DNA of 64,000 bases from Bacteroidales bacterium (GCA_024710405.1 JANJUV010000020.1:1-64000), one strand, 5' to 3'; shown: positions 1 through 7,592, counted from the stretch's first letter. The notes: generated from the letters alone by a model not told the origin. A program made the numbers and translations.

Positions 1-86
1 CCAAGCTTTTGTATCTCAAACAAAAGCTTTTCCTTTTCTTCCTTGGTTCTGCGTTTCACAGCAATTTTGTCTCTTATTTCAGTCAT
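1..86 (-). CDS. Partial small ORF, 5' end only
   Basis: An open frame on the minus strand starts with ATG at 86-84 and runs off the window edge after 28 codons. The visible peptide begins MTEIRDKIAVKRRTKEEKEK and is rich in Lys, Glu and Arg, suggesting an alpha-helical N-terminus. I do not recognise the family. It diverges from the ATPase gene across a repeat-filled gap. The codons look plausible and no stop occurs, but a stretch this short could be open by chance. Confidence 0.35.
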   Translation of the reverse strand, partial: MTEIRDKIAVKRRTKEEKEKLLFEIQKL

Positions 87-143
87 AAAATTAGGATTTA
101 TTTGAACAATATGTGTCCAAACTTATCGGGGGCTGAAACACTC

Positions 144-300
144 AGTCACTATGTCCCTTAAGCCTTATGCCTTTACGCCCTCCGTCTCTTAAGTCAGTTG
201 CGGGTTCCGAGTTGCGGGTTGTGGTTGCCCTTTGCCCTTTGCCCTTCGCTCTCCGCCCTTTGCCCTTCGCTCTCCGCTCTCCGCCCTCCGCCGCTTCCGA
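144..300. repeat. Heptanucleotide low-complexity repeat block
   Basis: Degenerate 7-nt units fill the gap before the ATPase gene. First come units like GGGTTCC/GAGTTGC, then a run of GCCCTTT, GCCCTTC, GCTCTCC and GCCCTCC units (about 226-292). The block also carries a linker CTCTTAAGTCAGTTGC that recurs in the blocks near 2.0, 3.6 and 34.7 kb. It leaves an open frame upstream of the ATPase, but that frame is only translated repeat. Confidence 0.85.
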
Positions 301-373
301 CTCAAAACAACTCACAAAATATAATCTAAATAGTTTTTGTGCTCATAACCCAAAATATATCAAAATATTTCAC

Positions 374-381
374 TATCTTTG
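374..381 (+). promoter_or_regulatory. Bacteroidota -7 promoter element
   Basis: TATCTTTG matches the Bacteroidota -7 consensus TAnnTTTG and lies 19 nt before the ATG at 401. No clear TTTG element is seen at the usual distance upstream. It supports starting the ATPase gene at 401 rather than in the repeats. Confidence 0.6.
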
Positions 382-400
382 CAGGTATATACCAAAAAAA

Positions 401-1615
401 ATGATTTCAAGACCTGTTTACCTGGAATTGTTGAAAAAACTGATCAACAAACCACAGATTAAAATTATCACCGGCATCAGAAGATCGGGAAAATCAACCG
501 TACTGCGATTGTTGCAGAAGGTTTTATTGCAATCCGGAGTCAAGGAGTCTCAGATTGTTTCAATGAATTATGAGAGTTTTTCCTTATCGGATTATACCAC
601 TGCCGAAAAATTCTATGTCTTTGTAGCAGAAAGAATCCGAAAGGATCAAAAGATGTATTTGCTGCTCGACGAAATTCAGGAAGTGGAAGGGTGGGAAAAG
701 GCAGTAAATTCGTTTATGGTTGATTTTGATGTAGATATCTATCTCACCGGTTCCAACTCCCATCTGCTCTCCTCTGAATTGGCTACTTTTCTTGCAGGTC
801 GCTATGTTGAAGTCCCCGTTTATACTCTTTCTTACAGGGAGTTTCTCGACTTCCGAAGTTTCTATTTTCCATCATGGGACAGTGCAGACAAATCGTTTAT
901 CTCTTATCTGCGCATGGGCGGCTTCCCGGTGATTCATACCGTTAATTATGAAGAAGATACAGCCTGGAAAGTGGTCCGCGACATCTATTCATCCGTGATT
1001 CTGCGCGACACCGTTCAACGTTATAAAATTCGCGATGTTGAACTGCTCGAACGTGTAATCCTTTATGCGTTTGATAATATTGGCAATACCTTCTCGGGAA
1101 AAAATGTTGCAGACTATTTCAAAAACCAACAACGGAAAATTGATATCAACACCATTTACAACTACCTGCATGCACTCACCGGAGCCTTTATCCTGTATCG
1201 TGTGCCCCGTTATGATATCAAAGGAAAAGAGATCCTGAAAACCCAGGAAAAATTTTATGCAAGCGATGTATCGCTGGTGTACGCAACTATGGGGTACAGA
1301 GACCGGATGATCTCGGGCATCCTCGAAAACATTGTCTTTTTGGAAATGAAAAGAAGAGGATACCAGGTTTTTATCGGTAAACTCGACAATAAAGAAATTG
1401 ATTTCATCGCCGAAAAAAACGGAATAAAAATATATGTGCAAATTGCTTACAAACTGGAAAATAACTCCACAGTGGAACGTGAATTCGCTCCTCTGCTGGC
1501 TGTTTCAGACCACTATCCCAAGTATGTTGTCACCATGGACGATGTCTGGAAAGACAATATCGAGGGAGTAAAACATATGCCAATCAACGATTTTCTGCTT
1601 TCAGTCAACTGGTAG
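401..1615 (+). CDS. AAA+ ATPase with DUF4143 C-terminal domain
   Basis: A 404-residue protein of the widespread bacterial ATP-binding/DUF4143 family, whose cellular role is not settled. Walker A is GIRRSGKST at residues 25-33 and Walker B is YLLLDEIQ at about 86-93. A sensor-like TGSN follows near residue 115. The C-terminal third has the nuclease-fold-like pattern of the family (EIDFIAEKNG, then YVQIAY). The frame is open for 78 codons further upstream, but those codons translate repeats, so the ATG at 401 just after a TAnnTTTG element is chosen. It stands alone between repeat blocks, a common setting for these accessory ATPases. The length is normal for the family and I see no sign of decay. 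Confidence 0.88.
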   Translation: MISRPVYLELLKKLINKPQIKIITGIRRSGKSTVLRLLQKVLLQSGVKESQIVSMNYESFSLSDYTTAEKFYVFVAERIRKDQKMYLLLDEIQEVEGWEKAVNSFMVDFDVDIYLTGSNSHLLSSELATFLAGRYVEVPVYTLSYREFLDFRSFYFPSWDSADKSFISYLRMGGFPVIHTVNYEEDTAWKVVRDIYSSVILRDTVQRYKIRDVELLERVILYAFDNIGNTFSGKNVADYFKNQQRKIDINTIYNYLHALTGAFILYRVPRYDIKGKEILKTQEKFYASDVSLVYATMGYRDRMISGILENIVFLEMKRRGYQVFIGKLDNKEIDFIAEKNGIKIYVQIAYKLENNSTVEREFAPLLAVSDHYPKYVVTMDDVWKDNIEGVKHMPINDFLLSVNW

Positions 1616-1617
1616 AA

Positions 1618-2125
1618 GGGGTGGTTCCTGGTTCCTGGTTCCTGGTTTCTGGTTTCTTGTTTCTGGTTTCTTGTTTCTTGTTTCTGGTTTCTTGTTTCTT
1701 GTTTCTTGTTCCTTGTTTCTTGTTTCTGGTTAGGTGAATGTCTCTGAGTCTCTGAGTCTCTTAAGTCGGTTCCGTGTTCCGTGTTGTGGTTGCCCTCTGC
1801 CCTTCGCTCTCCGCTCTCCGCTCTTAAGCCGGTTCCGCGTTCCGCGTTGCGGGTTGCGGTCGCCCTTCGCCCTTTGCCCTTTGCTCTTCGCCCTTCGCTC
1901 TCTGCCCTTCGCTCTCCGCTCTCCGCTCTTAAGCCGGTTCCGTGTTCCGGGTTCCGCGTTCCGGGTTGTGGTCGCCCTTCGCCCTTTGCCCTTTGCTCTT
2001 CGCCCTTCGCTCTCTGCCCTTCGCTCTCCGTCTCTTAAGTCAGTTGCGGGTTCCGAGTTCCGGGTTGTGGTTTCTTGTTTCTTGTTTCTGGTTAGGTGAA
2101 TGTCACTAAGTCTCTCAAGTCGATT
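1618..2125. repeat. Long compound heptanucleotide repeat block
   Basis: About 500 bp of variable 7-nt units in ordered sub-blocks. GGTTTCT/TGTTTCT units (1620-1735) are followed by a spacer TTAGGTGAATGTCTCTGAG. After it come GTTCCGC/GTTCCGG units ending GGTTGTGGT, then GCYCTYY units, and the order repeats twice more. The same order recurs at 3405-3895. All frames read through parts of it as Arg/Ala/Phe-rich peptides because 7 is not a multiple of 3. These open frames are not genes. No regulatory element was seen inside. Confidence 0.9.
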
Positions 2126-2328
2126 ACGTCGCTTAAATCACCTCAAAAGTCAACTTTATACCCCCATTGTAGGTAATATTACCTAAAATAAACAATAATT
2201 TAACAAAAAAACTCTTGCATCATATGAATCATTGAGTAATTTTGCTACTCAAATCTGGTTTCTGGTTCCTTGTTTCTGGTTTCTGGTTACGGGGGATCAA
2301 AAAACGGGTGGATTTGAAATCAACCAAT
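2126..2328. other. Spacer with a short repeat array before the four-helix-bundle gene
   Basis: About 110 bp of AT-rich unique sequence is followed, at about 2250-2290, by a short array of TCTGGTT/CTTGTTT units in the plus orientation. This array is the left partner of the oppositely oriented array at 2700-2776. A possible -7-like TTTTGCTAC lies near 2239 but does not match the consensus well. Confidence 0.5.
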
Positions 2329-2700
2329 ATGTCAGGATTTCACGATCTGGAAATTTATATGGTAGCATTTGATCTTGCTTTGAAAGTTCATCATGAAAGC
2401 CTCAAACTTCCAGGTTTTGAATTATATGAACAGGGATCGCAGGTAAGAAGATCTTCTAAAAGCATCAAGGATCTAATCGCCGAAGGATATGGACGACGTA
2501 AATACAAGGCTGAATTCATTAAATATATGGTCTATTCATTGGCCTCTTGTGATGAGTGTTCCGGCCAAATAGAAACCATCGCACAAATATATCCTGAGCA
2601 AGCAGCATGGAAAGAACTTCAACAAGAATACGACCTCCTTGGTAAAAAAATCAACAAATTCATCCAATACGTAGAAACCAACTGGAATAAAATCCACTAA
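2329..2700 (+). CDS. Four-helix-bundle protein (S23/IVP family)
   Basis: A 123-residue protein of the four-helix-bundle family that includes the S23 proteins encoded in 23S rRNA intervening sequences. The diagnostic block is QVRRSSKSIKDLIAEGYGRR in the middle (family form: QIRRaa-SI--NIAEG-GR), followed by a helix starting FIKYMVYSLAS. The function of the family is unknown; known structures form pentameric helical bundles. ATG at 2329 is chosen because the open frame above it is repeat-derived. The gene is bracketed by arrays of the same 7-nt repeat in opposite orientation (about 2250-2290 and 2700-2776), so its transcript could close into a stem around the ORF. That arrangement resembles rRNA intervening sequences. 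Confidence 0.85.
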   Translation: MSGFHDLEIYMVAFDLALKVHHESLKLPGFELYEQGSQVRRSSKSIKDLIAEGYGRRKYKAEFIKYMVYSLASCDECSGQIETIAQIYPEQAAWKELQQEYDLLGKKINKFIQYVETNWNKIH

Positions 2701-2776
2701 CCAACCAGCACCCAGTAACCAGCAACCAGCAACCAGCAACCAGCAACCAGTAACCAGTACCCAGCAACCAGAACCC
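2700..2776. repeat. Heptanucleotide array, inverted orientation
   Basis: About ten units of CCAGCAA with variants CCAGTAA and CCAGTAC run from the stop codon of the four-helix-bundle gene to the ATG of the next gene. This is the reverse complement type of the GGTTTCT/GGTTACT units found upstream near 2250-2290. Confidence 0.85.
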
Positions 2777-3316
2777 ATGCTCGAAGCCCTCATCACCTCC
2801 AAAACCCGCATCAAACTGATGCTGAAGTTCTTCCTGAACGCCAGCAGCACAGGATACCTGCGCGGACTGGAAGCTGAGTTCGGCGAGAGCACCAACGCCA
2901 TCAGGCAGGAACTCAACCGTTTTGAGGCAGCCGGACTGCTCGAAGCATCTACCAGCGGTATGCGCAAGGTGTTTAAAGCCAACGCAAAACATCCCCTCTT
3001 CAGCGACATTCAAAGCCTGGTGCGTAAATATGTCGGCATGGATGAAATCATCGACAGGGTAATCAACCACCTGGGCGAACCAAAAGAGCTGTACCTCATC
3101 GGCGACCTGGCCACCGGCCTCGACAGCCCCGACATCAGCCTGATCATCATCGGAAACACTATTGACCTCGACTACCTCGAATCGCTTGTGGCCAAGGCCC
3201 AGCGCATGGTGTCGCGAAACATAAAATATATCGTGTTCACTCCCGAGGAGTTCGAACAACAAAAACCCCGCCTCAACCAGGAAAAACTCCTGCAGGTGTG
3301 GTCACATACCGATTAG
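2777..3316 (+). CDS. Winged-helix regulator with nucleotidyltransferase-like domain
   Basis: A 179-residue protein. Residues 1-75 look like an ArsR-type winged helix (LMLKFFLNASSTGYLRGLE, then NAIRQELNRFEAAGLL). Residues about 100-160 resemble a minimal nucleotidyltransferase fold (LYLIGDLATGLDSPDISLII). The fold normally has a GD-x-x-x-G-x-x-S-x-D-x-D motif; here the last acidic position is Ser, so catalysis may be lost. Proteins of this kind often sit at the start of Bacteroidota polysaccharide loci, so a regulatory role is inferred. The ATG lies directly after a CCAGCAA array, and no ribosome binding site is visible. Confidence 0.7.
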   Translation: MLEALITSKTRIKLMLKFFLNASSTGYLRGLEAEFGESTNAIRQELNRFEAAGLLEASTSGMRKVFKANAKHPLFSDIQSLVRKYVGMDEIIDRVINHLGEPKELYLIGDLATGLDSPDISLIIIGNTIDLDYLESLVAKAQRMVSRNIKYIVFTPEEFEQQKPRLNQEKLLQVWSHTD

Positions 3317-3404
3317 TGTAAGAACACGCTAATCCAGGGTTAACTGCCTAACCTTCAGTTCGTCCAACAAAAAAGGATGGGACTTAGAAGGCGGGAGCAT
3401 GGAG

Positions 3405-3895
3405 TCTGGGTTCTTGTTTCTTGTTTCTGGTTTCTGGTTTCTGGTTTCTTGTTCCCTGTTTCTTGTTTCTGGTTAGGTGATTGTCACAGGACAAGACAGG
3501 TTGTGGTCGCCCTCCGCCCTTTGCCCTTTGCTCTCCGCCCTTCGCCCTCCGTCTCTTAAGTCGGTTGCGTGTTCCGCGTTCCGGGTTCCGGGTTCTGGGT
3601 TCTGGTTTCTTGTTCCTTGTTTCTTGTTTCTGGTTAGGTGAATGTCTCTGCGTCTCTTAGTCGTCTCTTAAGTCAGTTGCGGGTTCCGGGTTGCGGGTTG
3701 TGGTCGCCCTCCGCCCTTCGCCCTCCGCCCTTCGCCCTCCGTCTCTTAAGTCGGTTCCGTGTTCCGCGTTCCGGGTTGTGGTCGCCCTCCGCCCTTTGCC
3801 CTTCGCCCTCCGCCCTTCGCTCTCCGCCCTTCGCTCTCCGACCTTTGCAAACATTGGTTTCTGGGTTCTTGTTACTAGTCACTGGTTAAAAGTAG
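3405..3895. repeat. Compound heptanucleotide repeat block
   Basis: The same ordered units as at 1618-2125: GGTTTCT/TGTTTCT runs, the TTAGGTGAATGTCTCTG spacer, a CTCTTAAGTCGGTT linker, GTTCCGC/GTTCCGG units, and GCCCTCC/GCCCTTC runs. Two full cycles are present. Together with 3317-3404 (no feature seen) and the array at 3924-3986, it makes up the gap before capE. Confidence 0.88.
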
Positions 3896-3923
3896 ATGCT
3901 AAAATCAGCTATTACAGTCTACT

Positions 3924-3986
3924 TCCAAACCTCAAATCTTCAAATCCTCAAATCTTCAAATCTTCAAATCTTCGAATCCTCAAATA
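3924..3986. repeat. Octanucleotide array (CAAATCTT)
   Basis: About seven units of CAAATCTT/CAAATCCT lie immediately before the ATG of capE. The 8-nt period differs from the 7-nt families, and a related CAAACTTT array lies before the acyl carrier protein gene (42503-42552). Being in the leader of an essential step of the sugar pathway, it could influence translation. Confidence 0.8.
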
Positions 3987-3991
3987 ACACA

Positions 3992-5038
3992 ATGAACATA
4001 CAACCCAACAGCACACTCCTCATCACCGGCGGTACCGGCTCTTTCGGTAATGCCGTCCTCAACCGCTTTATGCACGACGAGCGCTTCCGCGAAATCCGCA
4101 TCTTCTCCCGTGACGAGAAGAAACAGGACGATATGCGCAAACGACTCAACAACCCCAAAGTGAAGTTTTACATTGGTGACGTGCGCAACCAAAGCTCTGT
4201 GGATTCCGTTGCCAAAGGTGTGGACTATATCTTCCATGCAGCTGCACTCAAGCAGGTGCCCTCATGCGAGTTCTTTCCCATCGAGGCGGTAAAAACCAAT
4301 ATCCTGGGAACGGACAATGTACTCAATGCCGCCGAAAGGCAAGGCGTGAAAAGGGTTGTTGTCCTCAGCACCGACAAAGCCGCTTATCCCATCAACGCCA
4401 TGGGCATGTCTAAAGCCCTCATGGAAAAGGTGATGGTAGCCCGCTCCCGCAATTTGGAAGGCACAGAAACGGTCTTCTGCGGCACACGCTATGGTAATGT
4501 GATGGCCTCCCGTGGCTCAGTGATTCCGCTGTTCGTGGAACAGATTAAATCAACAAAACCGCTTACGCTCACCGATCCCAGCATGACACGCTTCATGATG
4601 ACACTCGAAGATGCCGTGGATCTGGTGCTCTACGCCTTCGAGCATGGCAACAATGGCGATATCTTCGTACAAAAAGCGCCTGCCGCCACCATCGAAACGC
4701 TGGCTAAAGCTTTACTGGAATTATACAAAGCCGACAACACCATCCGCATCATAGGCACCCGACATGGTGAAAAACTCTATGAAACCCTTGTCAACCGCGA
4801 AGACATGGTAAAAGCACAGGACATGGGAGGCTACTACCGCATCCCCGCCGACACCCGCGATCTCAACTACGAACGCTACTTCAGCGAAGGCGTTGAAGAC
4901 GTGACCAAATACGACGAGTACCACTCCCACAATACCGAACAACTCGATGTGGAAGGCATGAAAAATCTGTTACTTAAATTGCCCATGATCCGCCGCGACA
5001 TCCTCGGCGAAGTGGAGACTGTTCAATACCCGGATTAG
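3992..5038 (+). CDS. capE: UDP-GlcNAc 4,6-dehydratase, 5-inverting (CapE/FnlA-like)
   Basis: A 348-residue extended short-chain dehydrogenase that would convert UDP-GlcNAc to the 6-deoxy-4-keto L-sugar, the first step to UDP-N-acetyl-L-fucosamine. The NAD(P)-binding motif GGTGSFG is at residues 12-18. The catalytic region reads STDKAAYPINAMGMSK, with Met in place of the usual Tyr (SMK type), as is known for CapE and WbpM relatives. ATG at 3992 follows an 8-nt repeat array; the upstream open frame is repeat. The genes that follow (cupin, capF, capG) complete the pathway, so the CapE assignment is preferred over PseB. Confidence 0.88.
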   Translation: MNIQPNSTLLITGGTGSFGNAVLNRFMHDERFREIRIFSRDEKKQDDMRKRLNNPKVKFYIGDVRNQSSVDSVAKGVDYIFHAAALKQVPSCEFFPIEAVKTNILGTDNVLNAAERQGVKRVVVLSTDKAAYPINAMGMSKALMEKVMVARSRNLEGTETVFCGTRYGNVMASRGSVIPLFVEQIKSTKPLTLTDPSMTRFMMTLEDAVDLVLYAFEHGNNGDIFVQKAPAATIETLAKALLELYKADNTIRIIGTRHGEKLYETLVNREDMVKAQDMGGYYRIPADTRDLNYERYFSEGVEDVTKYDEYHSHNTEQLDVEGMKNLLLKLPMIRRDILGEVETVQYPD

Positions 5039-5039
5039 G

Positions 5040-5150
5040 AATAGAACACAGATAACACAGATCGAGCAGATAGTCACAGATAAAAATCAGCGTAAATCTG
5101 CCTAATCAGCGTCACCGTGTCTCGGCCTTAGACGAGATCTGCGTTCAATT
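5040..5150. repeat. CAGAT repeat with inverted ends, copy 1 (with palindromic insert)
   Basis: Starts AATAGAACACAGATAAC two bases after the capE stop and ends CTGCGTTCAATT. The ends are imperfect inverted repeats, best seen in other copies as AATGGAACRCAGATGAC and GTCATCTGCGTTCCATT. A 23-nt insert (5115-5137) with stem TCTCG/CGAGA sits between GTCA and TCTGCGTTC. Without it, the right end matches copy 2. Confidence 0.85.
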
Positions 5151-5156
5151 TCAAAG

Positions 5157-5244
5157 AATAGAACACTGATAACACTGATTGAACGGATAATCAAAGTCAG
5201 AAATCCGCGGAAATCCGCCCAATCCGCGTCATCTGCGTTCCATT
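5157..5244. repeat. CAGAT repeat, copy 2 (no insert)
   Basis: An 88-bp copy from AATAGAACACTGATAAC to GTCATCTGCGTTCCATT, ending three bases before the ATG of the cupin gene. It shows the uninterrupted form of the right end where copies 1 and 4 carry the 23-nt palindrome. Confidence 0.85.
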
Positions 5245-5247
5245 AAT

Positions 5248-5670
5248 ATGCAACTCATCAAAGGCAACACCCACACCGACCACCGCGGCACTGTCCGTTT
5301 CGTCAACGACTTCACCTTCGATGGCATCAAACGTTTCTACACCATCACCCACCCAGCCACTTCCACCATCCGTGCCTGGCAGGGCCACAAACTCGAATCT
5401 AAATACTTCTACGTCACCAAAGGCAGCTTCCTGATCAACTGGATCAACATCGACAACTGGGAACATCCCTCAAAGGACTTAAAGATAAACACGCACACTC
5501 TTTCAGATACCCAAAGCGAAATCCTCATCATCCCCCCCGGCCATGTCAACGGCTTCAAAGCCTTAGAGCCCGATTCAACAATGATGGTCTTTTCAGATAT
5601 GCTGTTAGAAGACTCGAAGAAAGATGATTACCGGTTTCCAGCTGATAATTGGTCAATGGAACACAGATAA
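5248..5670 (+). CDS. RmlC-like cupin sugar epimerase (WxcM-like)
   Basis: A 140-residue single-domain cupin similar to dTDP-4-dehydrorhamnose 3,5-epimerase-like and WxcM-like proteins found between capE and capF in many Bacteroidota. It starts MQLIKGNTHTDHRGTVRFVN, with the DHRG turn of RmlC-like proteins, and later has ILIIPPGHVNGFKAL, the cupin histidine strand. It probably acts on the keto-sugar of the FucNAc pathway, but its exact reaction is not known from sequence. The last four codons before the stop (MEHR) coincide with the left end of a CAGAT repeat, so the repeat supplies the C-terminus and stop codon. Confidence 0.75.
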   Translation: MQLIKGNTHTDHRGTVRFVNDFTFDGIKRFYTITHPATSTIRAWQGHKLESKYFYVTKGSFLINWINIDNWEHPSKDLKINTHTLSDTQSEILIIPPGHVNGFKALEPDSTMMVFSDMLLEDSKKDDYRFPADNWSMEHR

Positions 5671-6157
5671 CGCAGATCGAACAGATGATCACTGATAATT
5701 TCGATGGTAATATTGCAGAGGAAAAATACCAATATTCAGACCTAACTTCTAATATTATCAATTGCTTCTATAAGGTTTACAATGAACTTGGTTATGGATT
5801 TCTCGAGAAAGTATATGAGAATGCGTTAAAGATAGAATTGGAAAGTAAAGGATTGATGGTCGAAAAGCAAAAACCCATAGCTGTTTATTACAAGGAACAT
5901 CTTGTCGGAGAATATTTTGCTGACCTAATTGTTGAGAATAAAGTGATTCTTGAATTGAAAGCTGCTGAAACACTTTGTGAAGAGCACGAATATCAACTCA
6001 TTAACTATCTAAAAGCAACAGAAATTGAAGTGGGACTTCTCTTAAACTTTGGCAAGAAACCACAAATAAGTCGAAAAATATTCACCAATACTTAAATAAG
6101 GAGAAGACACAAAAAAACAGTGAGAATCTGTCAAATCAGTGTCATCTGCGTTCTATT
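5655..6157. mobile_element. CAGAT element carrying a GxxExxY gene
   Basis: The left end AATGGAACACAGATAAC at 5655 and the right end GTCATCTGCGTTCTATT at 6141-6157 are the inverted ends of the CAGAT repeat. Here they are about 500 bp apart, with a complete GxxExxY gene between them. Neighbouring copies of about 90-115 bp have the same ends and no gene. The simplest reading is one gene-bearing element plus several gene-less derivatives, like a MITE family. Mobility is inferred; no target duplication was established. Confidence 0.6.
5685..6095 (+). CDS. GxxExxY protein, PD-(D/E)XK nuclease-like
   Basis: A 136-residue protein of the GxxExxY family (PDDEXK_3 in Pfam terms). The signature is GYGFLEKVYENALKIEL. 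The nuclease-like core reads FADLIVENKVILELKAA, giving the D...E-x-K arrangement, followed by HEYQLINYLKATEIEVGLLLNFG. Nuclease activity is predicted from the fold only. ATG at 5685 is chosen; a TTG-led extension to 5649 would translate repeat. The gene lies exactly within a CAGAT repeat and overlaps nothing else. It has no obvious role in sugar synthesis and is best seen as cargo of the repeat element. Confidence 0.85.
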   Translation: MITDNFDGNIAEEKYQYSDLTSNIINCFYKVYNELGYGFLEKVYENALKIELESKGLMVEKQKPIAVYYKEHLVGEYFADLIVENKVILELKAAETLCEEHEYQLINYLKATEIEVGLLLNFGKKPQISRKIFTNT

Positions 6158-6160
6158 ACA

Positions 6161-7333
6161 ATGATAAAAGTAGGAATCACCGGCCAAACAGGTTTTGTTG
6201 GAACTCATCTTTTCAATACATTACGTTTACATCCTGATAAATTTGAACGAATTCCATTTAAAGATGAATATTTCCAGAATGAAAAGGATTTGCAAGATTT
6301 TGTAGGTTCCTGCGATGTTATAGTGCATCTGGCAGCAATGAATAGACACAACGACCCCGATGTAATTTACAATACCAACATCGGCCTCGTCAAACAACTC
6401 ATCGCCGCCTGTGAAGCCAGCAACTCAACTCCACATATACTTTTTTCATCATCAACCCAGGAAGAACGCGACAACCTCTACGGCAAATCAAAAAAGGAAG
6501 GTCGTCAGCTGCTGGAACAATGGGCACTTAAAAACAACGCCCAATTCACCGGACTCATCATCCCCAACGTCTTTGGCCCCTTCGGACATCCTTACTACAA
6601 CTCCGTGGTTGCCACTTTCTGTCACCAACTTACCCATAACGAAACCCCCAAAATCGAGATCGATGGCGAAATCAAACTCATCTATGTGGGAGAATTGGTT
6701 GATATCATTATTAAAAAGATTATAAGAACACAGATAACGCAGATTGAACAGATAAACACAGATAAAATCAGTGTAAATCAGCTAAATCAGTGTCATCCGT
6801 GTTCCATTGATCACTCATCAACCATCAAAGTCTCCGATCTACTCACCAAACTCACACAGTATAGAAACAACTACTTCGAAAAGGGCGAAATACCTAATCT
6901 CGACACCCCTTTCGACCGCAACCTCTGGAACACCTTCCTCTGCTACCTCGACCATGAAAGCTTCTTCCCTTACCACCTTAAACTCAACACCGACAACAGA
7001 GGCAGCTTCGTCGAAACCGTCAAACTCAACAGCGGCGGACAGGTCAGCTTCTCAACAACAGTCCCCGGCATCACACGCGGCAACCACTACCACACCCGCA
7101 AAGCCGAACGCTTCACAGTGATCAAAGGCAAAGCCACCATTGAGCTGCGCCGTATAGGAACAGATAAAGTAATGACCTTCGAACTCGATGGCACACAACC
7201 CAGCTTCGTTGACATGCCCATCTGGCACACCCACAACATCACCAATGTTGGAGACGAAGAACTTTATACCATCTTCTGGATCAACGAACACTTCGATCCT
7301 GAAGATACAGATACATATTTCGAGAAAGTTTGA
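6161..7333 (+). CDS. capF: UDP-2-acetamido-2,6-dideoxy-hexulose reductase (CapF-like) with repeat insertion
   Basis: A 390-residue bifunctional protein: an N-terminal NAD(P)-dependent reductase domain (GITGQTGFVGTHL at 5-17; YGKSKKEG near 107-114 as the YxxxK site) and a C-terminal cupin (from about 260; GNHYHTRKAERF, ELYTIFWINEHFDPE). In the CapE-CapF-CapG route it epimerises and reduces the keto-sugar to UDP-6-deoxy-L-talose-type NAc sugar. Residues about 189-217 (RTQITQIEQINTDK and on) are encoded by an in-frame CAGAT repeat at 6723-6808. The insert lies between the two halves of the reductase domain, probably in a loop. The frame is kept on both sides, so the protein is probably still made. 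Confidence 0.88.
   Translation: MIKVGITGQTGFVGTHLFNTLRLHPDKFERIPFKDEYFQNEKDLQDFVGSCDVIVHLAAMNRHNDPDVIYNTNIGLVKQLIAACEASNSTPHILFSSSTQEERDNLYGKSKKEGRQLLEQWALKNNAQFTGLIIPNVFGPFGHPYYNSVVATFCHQLTHNETPKIEIDGEIKLIYVGELVDIIIKKIIRTQITQIEQINTDKISVNQLNQCHPCSIDHSSTIKVSDLLTKLTQYRNNYFEKGEIPNLDTPFDRNLWNTFLCYLDHESFFPYHLKLNTDNRGSFVETVKLNSGGQVSFSTTVPGITRGNHYHTRKAERFTVIKGKATIELRRIGTDKVMTFELDGTQPSFVDMPIWHTHNITNVGDEELYTIFWINEHFDPEDTDTYFEKV
6723..6808. repeat. CAGAT repeat inside capF
   Basis: An 86-bp copy running from AAGAACACAGATAACGCAG to GTCATCCGTGTTCCATT within the capF reading frame. Its ends match the intergenic copies, and no stop codon occurs in the translated frame. Confidence 0.88.
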
Positions 7334-7445
7334 ATAGAACACAGATGACGCAGATTTGGCGGATTTGCACAGATAAGAAAATCCGCGACAATCTGTTTAA
7401 TCTGTGTCACCGTGTCTCGGCCTTAGACGAGATCAGCGTTCCATA
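7333..7445. repeat. CAGAT repeat, copy with 23-nt palindromic insert
   Basis: Begins at the last base of the capF stop and ends GCGTTCCATAA. The insert at 7410-7432 is identical to that in copy 1 (5115-5137), in the same place after GTCA. Confidence 0.85.
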
Positions 7446-7472
7446 AAAACAATAAATCCGCATTCCAAAAAG

Positions 7473-7582
7473 AATAGAACACAGATCAAACAGATAAAAA
7501 ACAGTGAATATCCAATAACCGAAGGTTATCAATAAAACAAATCCGCGTAAATCTGTCTAATCTGTGTCATCAGCGTTCCATT
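7473..7582. repeat. CAGAT repeat with central hairpin
   Basis: From AATAGAACACAGATCAAAC to GTCATCAGCGTTCCATT, ending ten bases before the capG ATG. An internal hairpin ATAACC-GAA-GGTTAT lies at 7515-7529, in the middle of the repeat rather than at the GTCA site. Confidence 0.82.
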
Positions 7583-7592
7583 AACAAAACAT

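Noticed and set aside
167-400. N-terminal extension of the ATPase open frame
   Set aside because: It translates heptamer repeats also found in non-coding blocks; the ATG at 401 follows a TAnnTTTG element and gives normal family length.
1734-2099. Long open frames rich in Arg, Ala and Phe
   Set aside because: A 7-nt repeat without stops is open in several frames on both strands; no start region or family similarity is seen.
1618-2125. CRISPR-like array
   Set aside because: Units are 7 nt, directly joined and degenerate. There are no unique spacers of even length and no cas genes.
5040-7582. Classical insertion sequence
   Set aside because: Inverted ends are present, but no transposase is encoded, and no target duplication could be shown.
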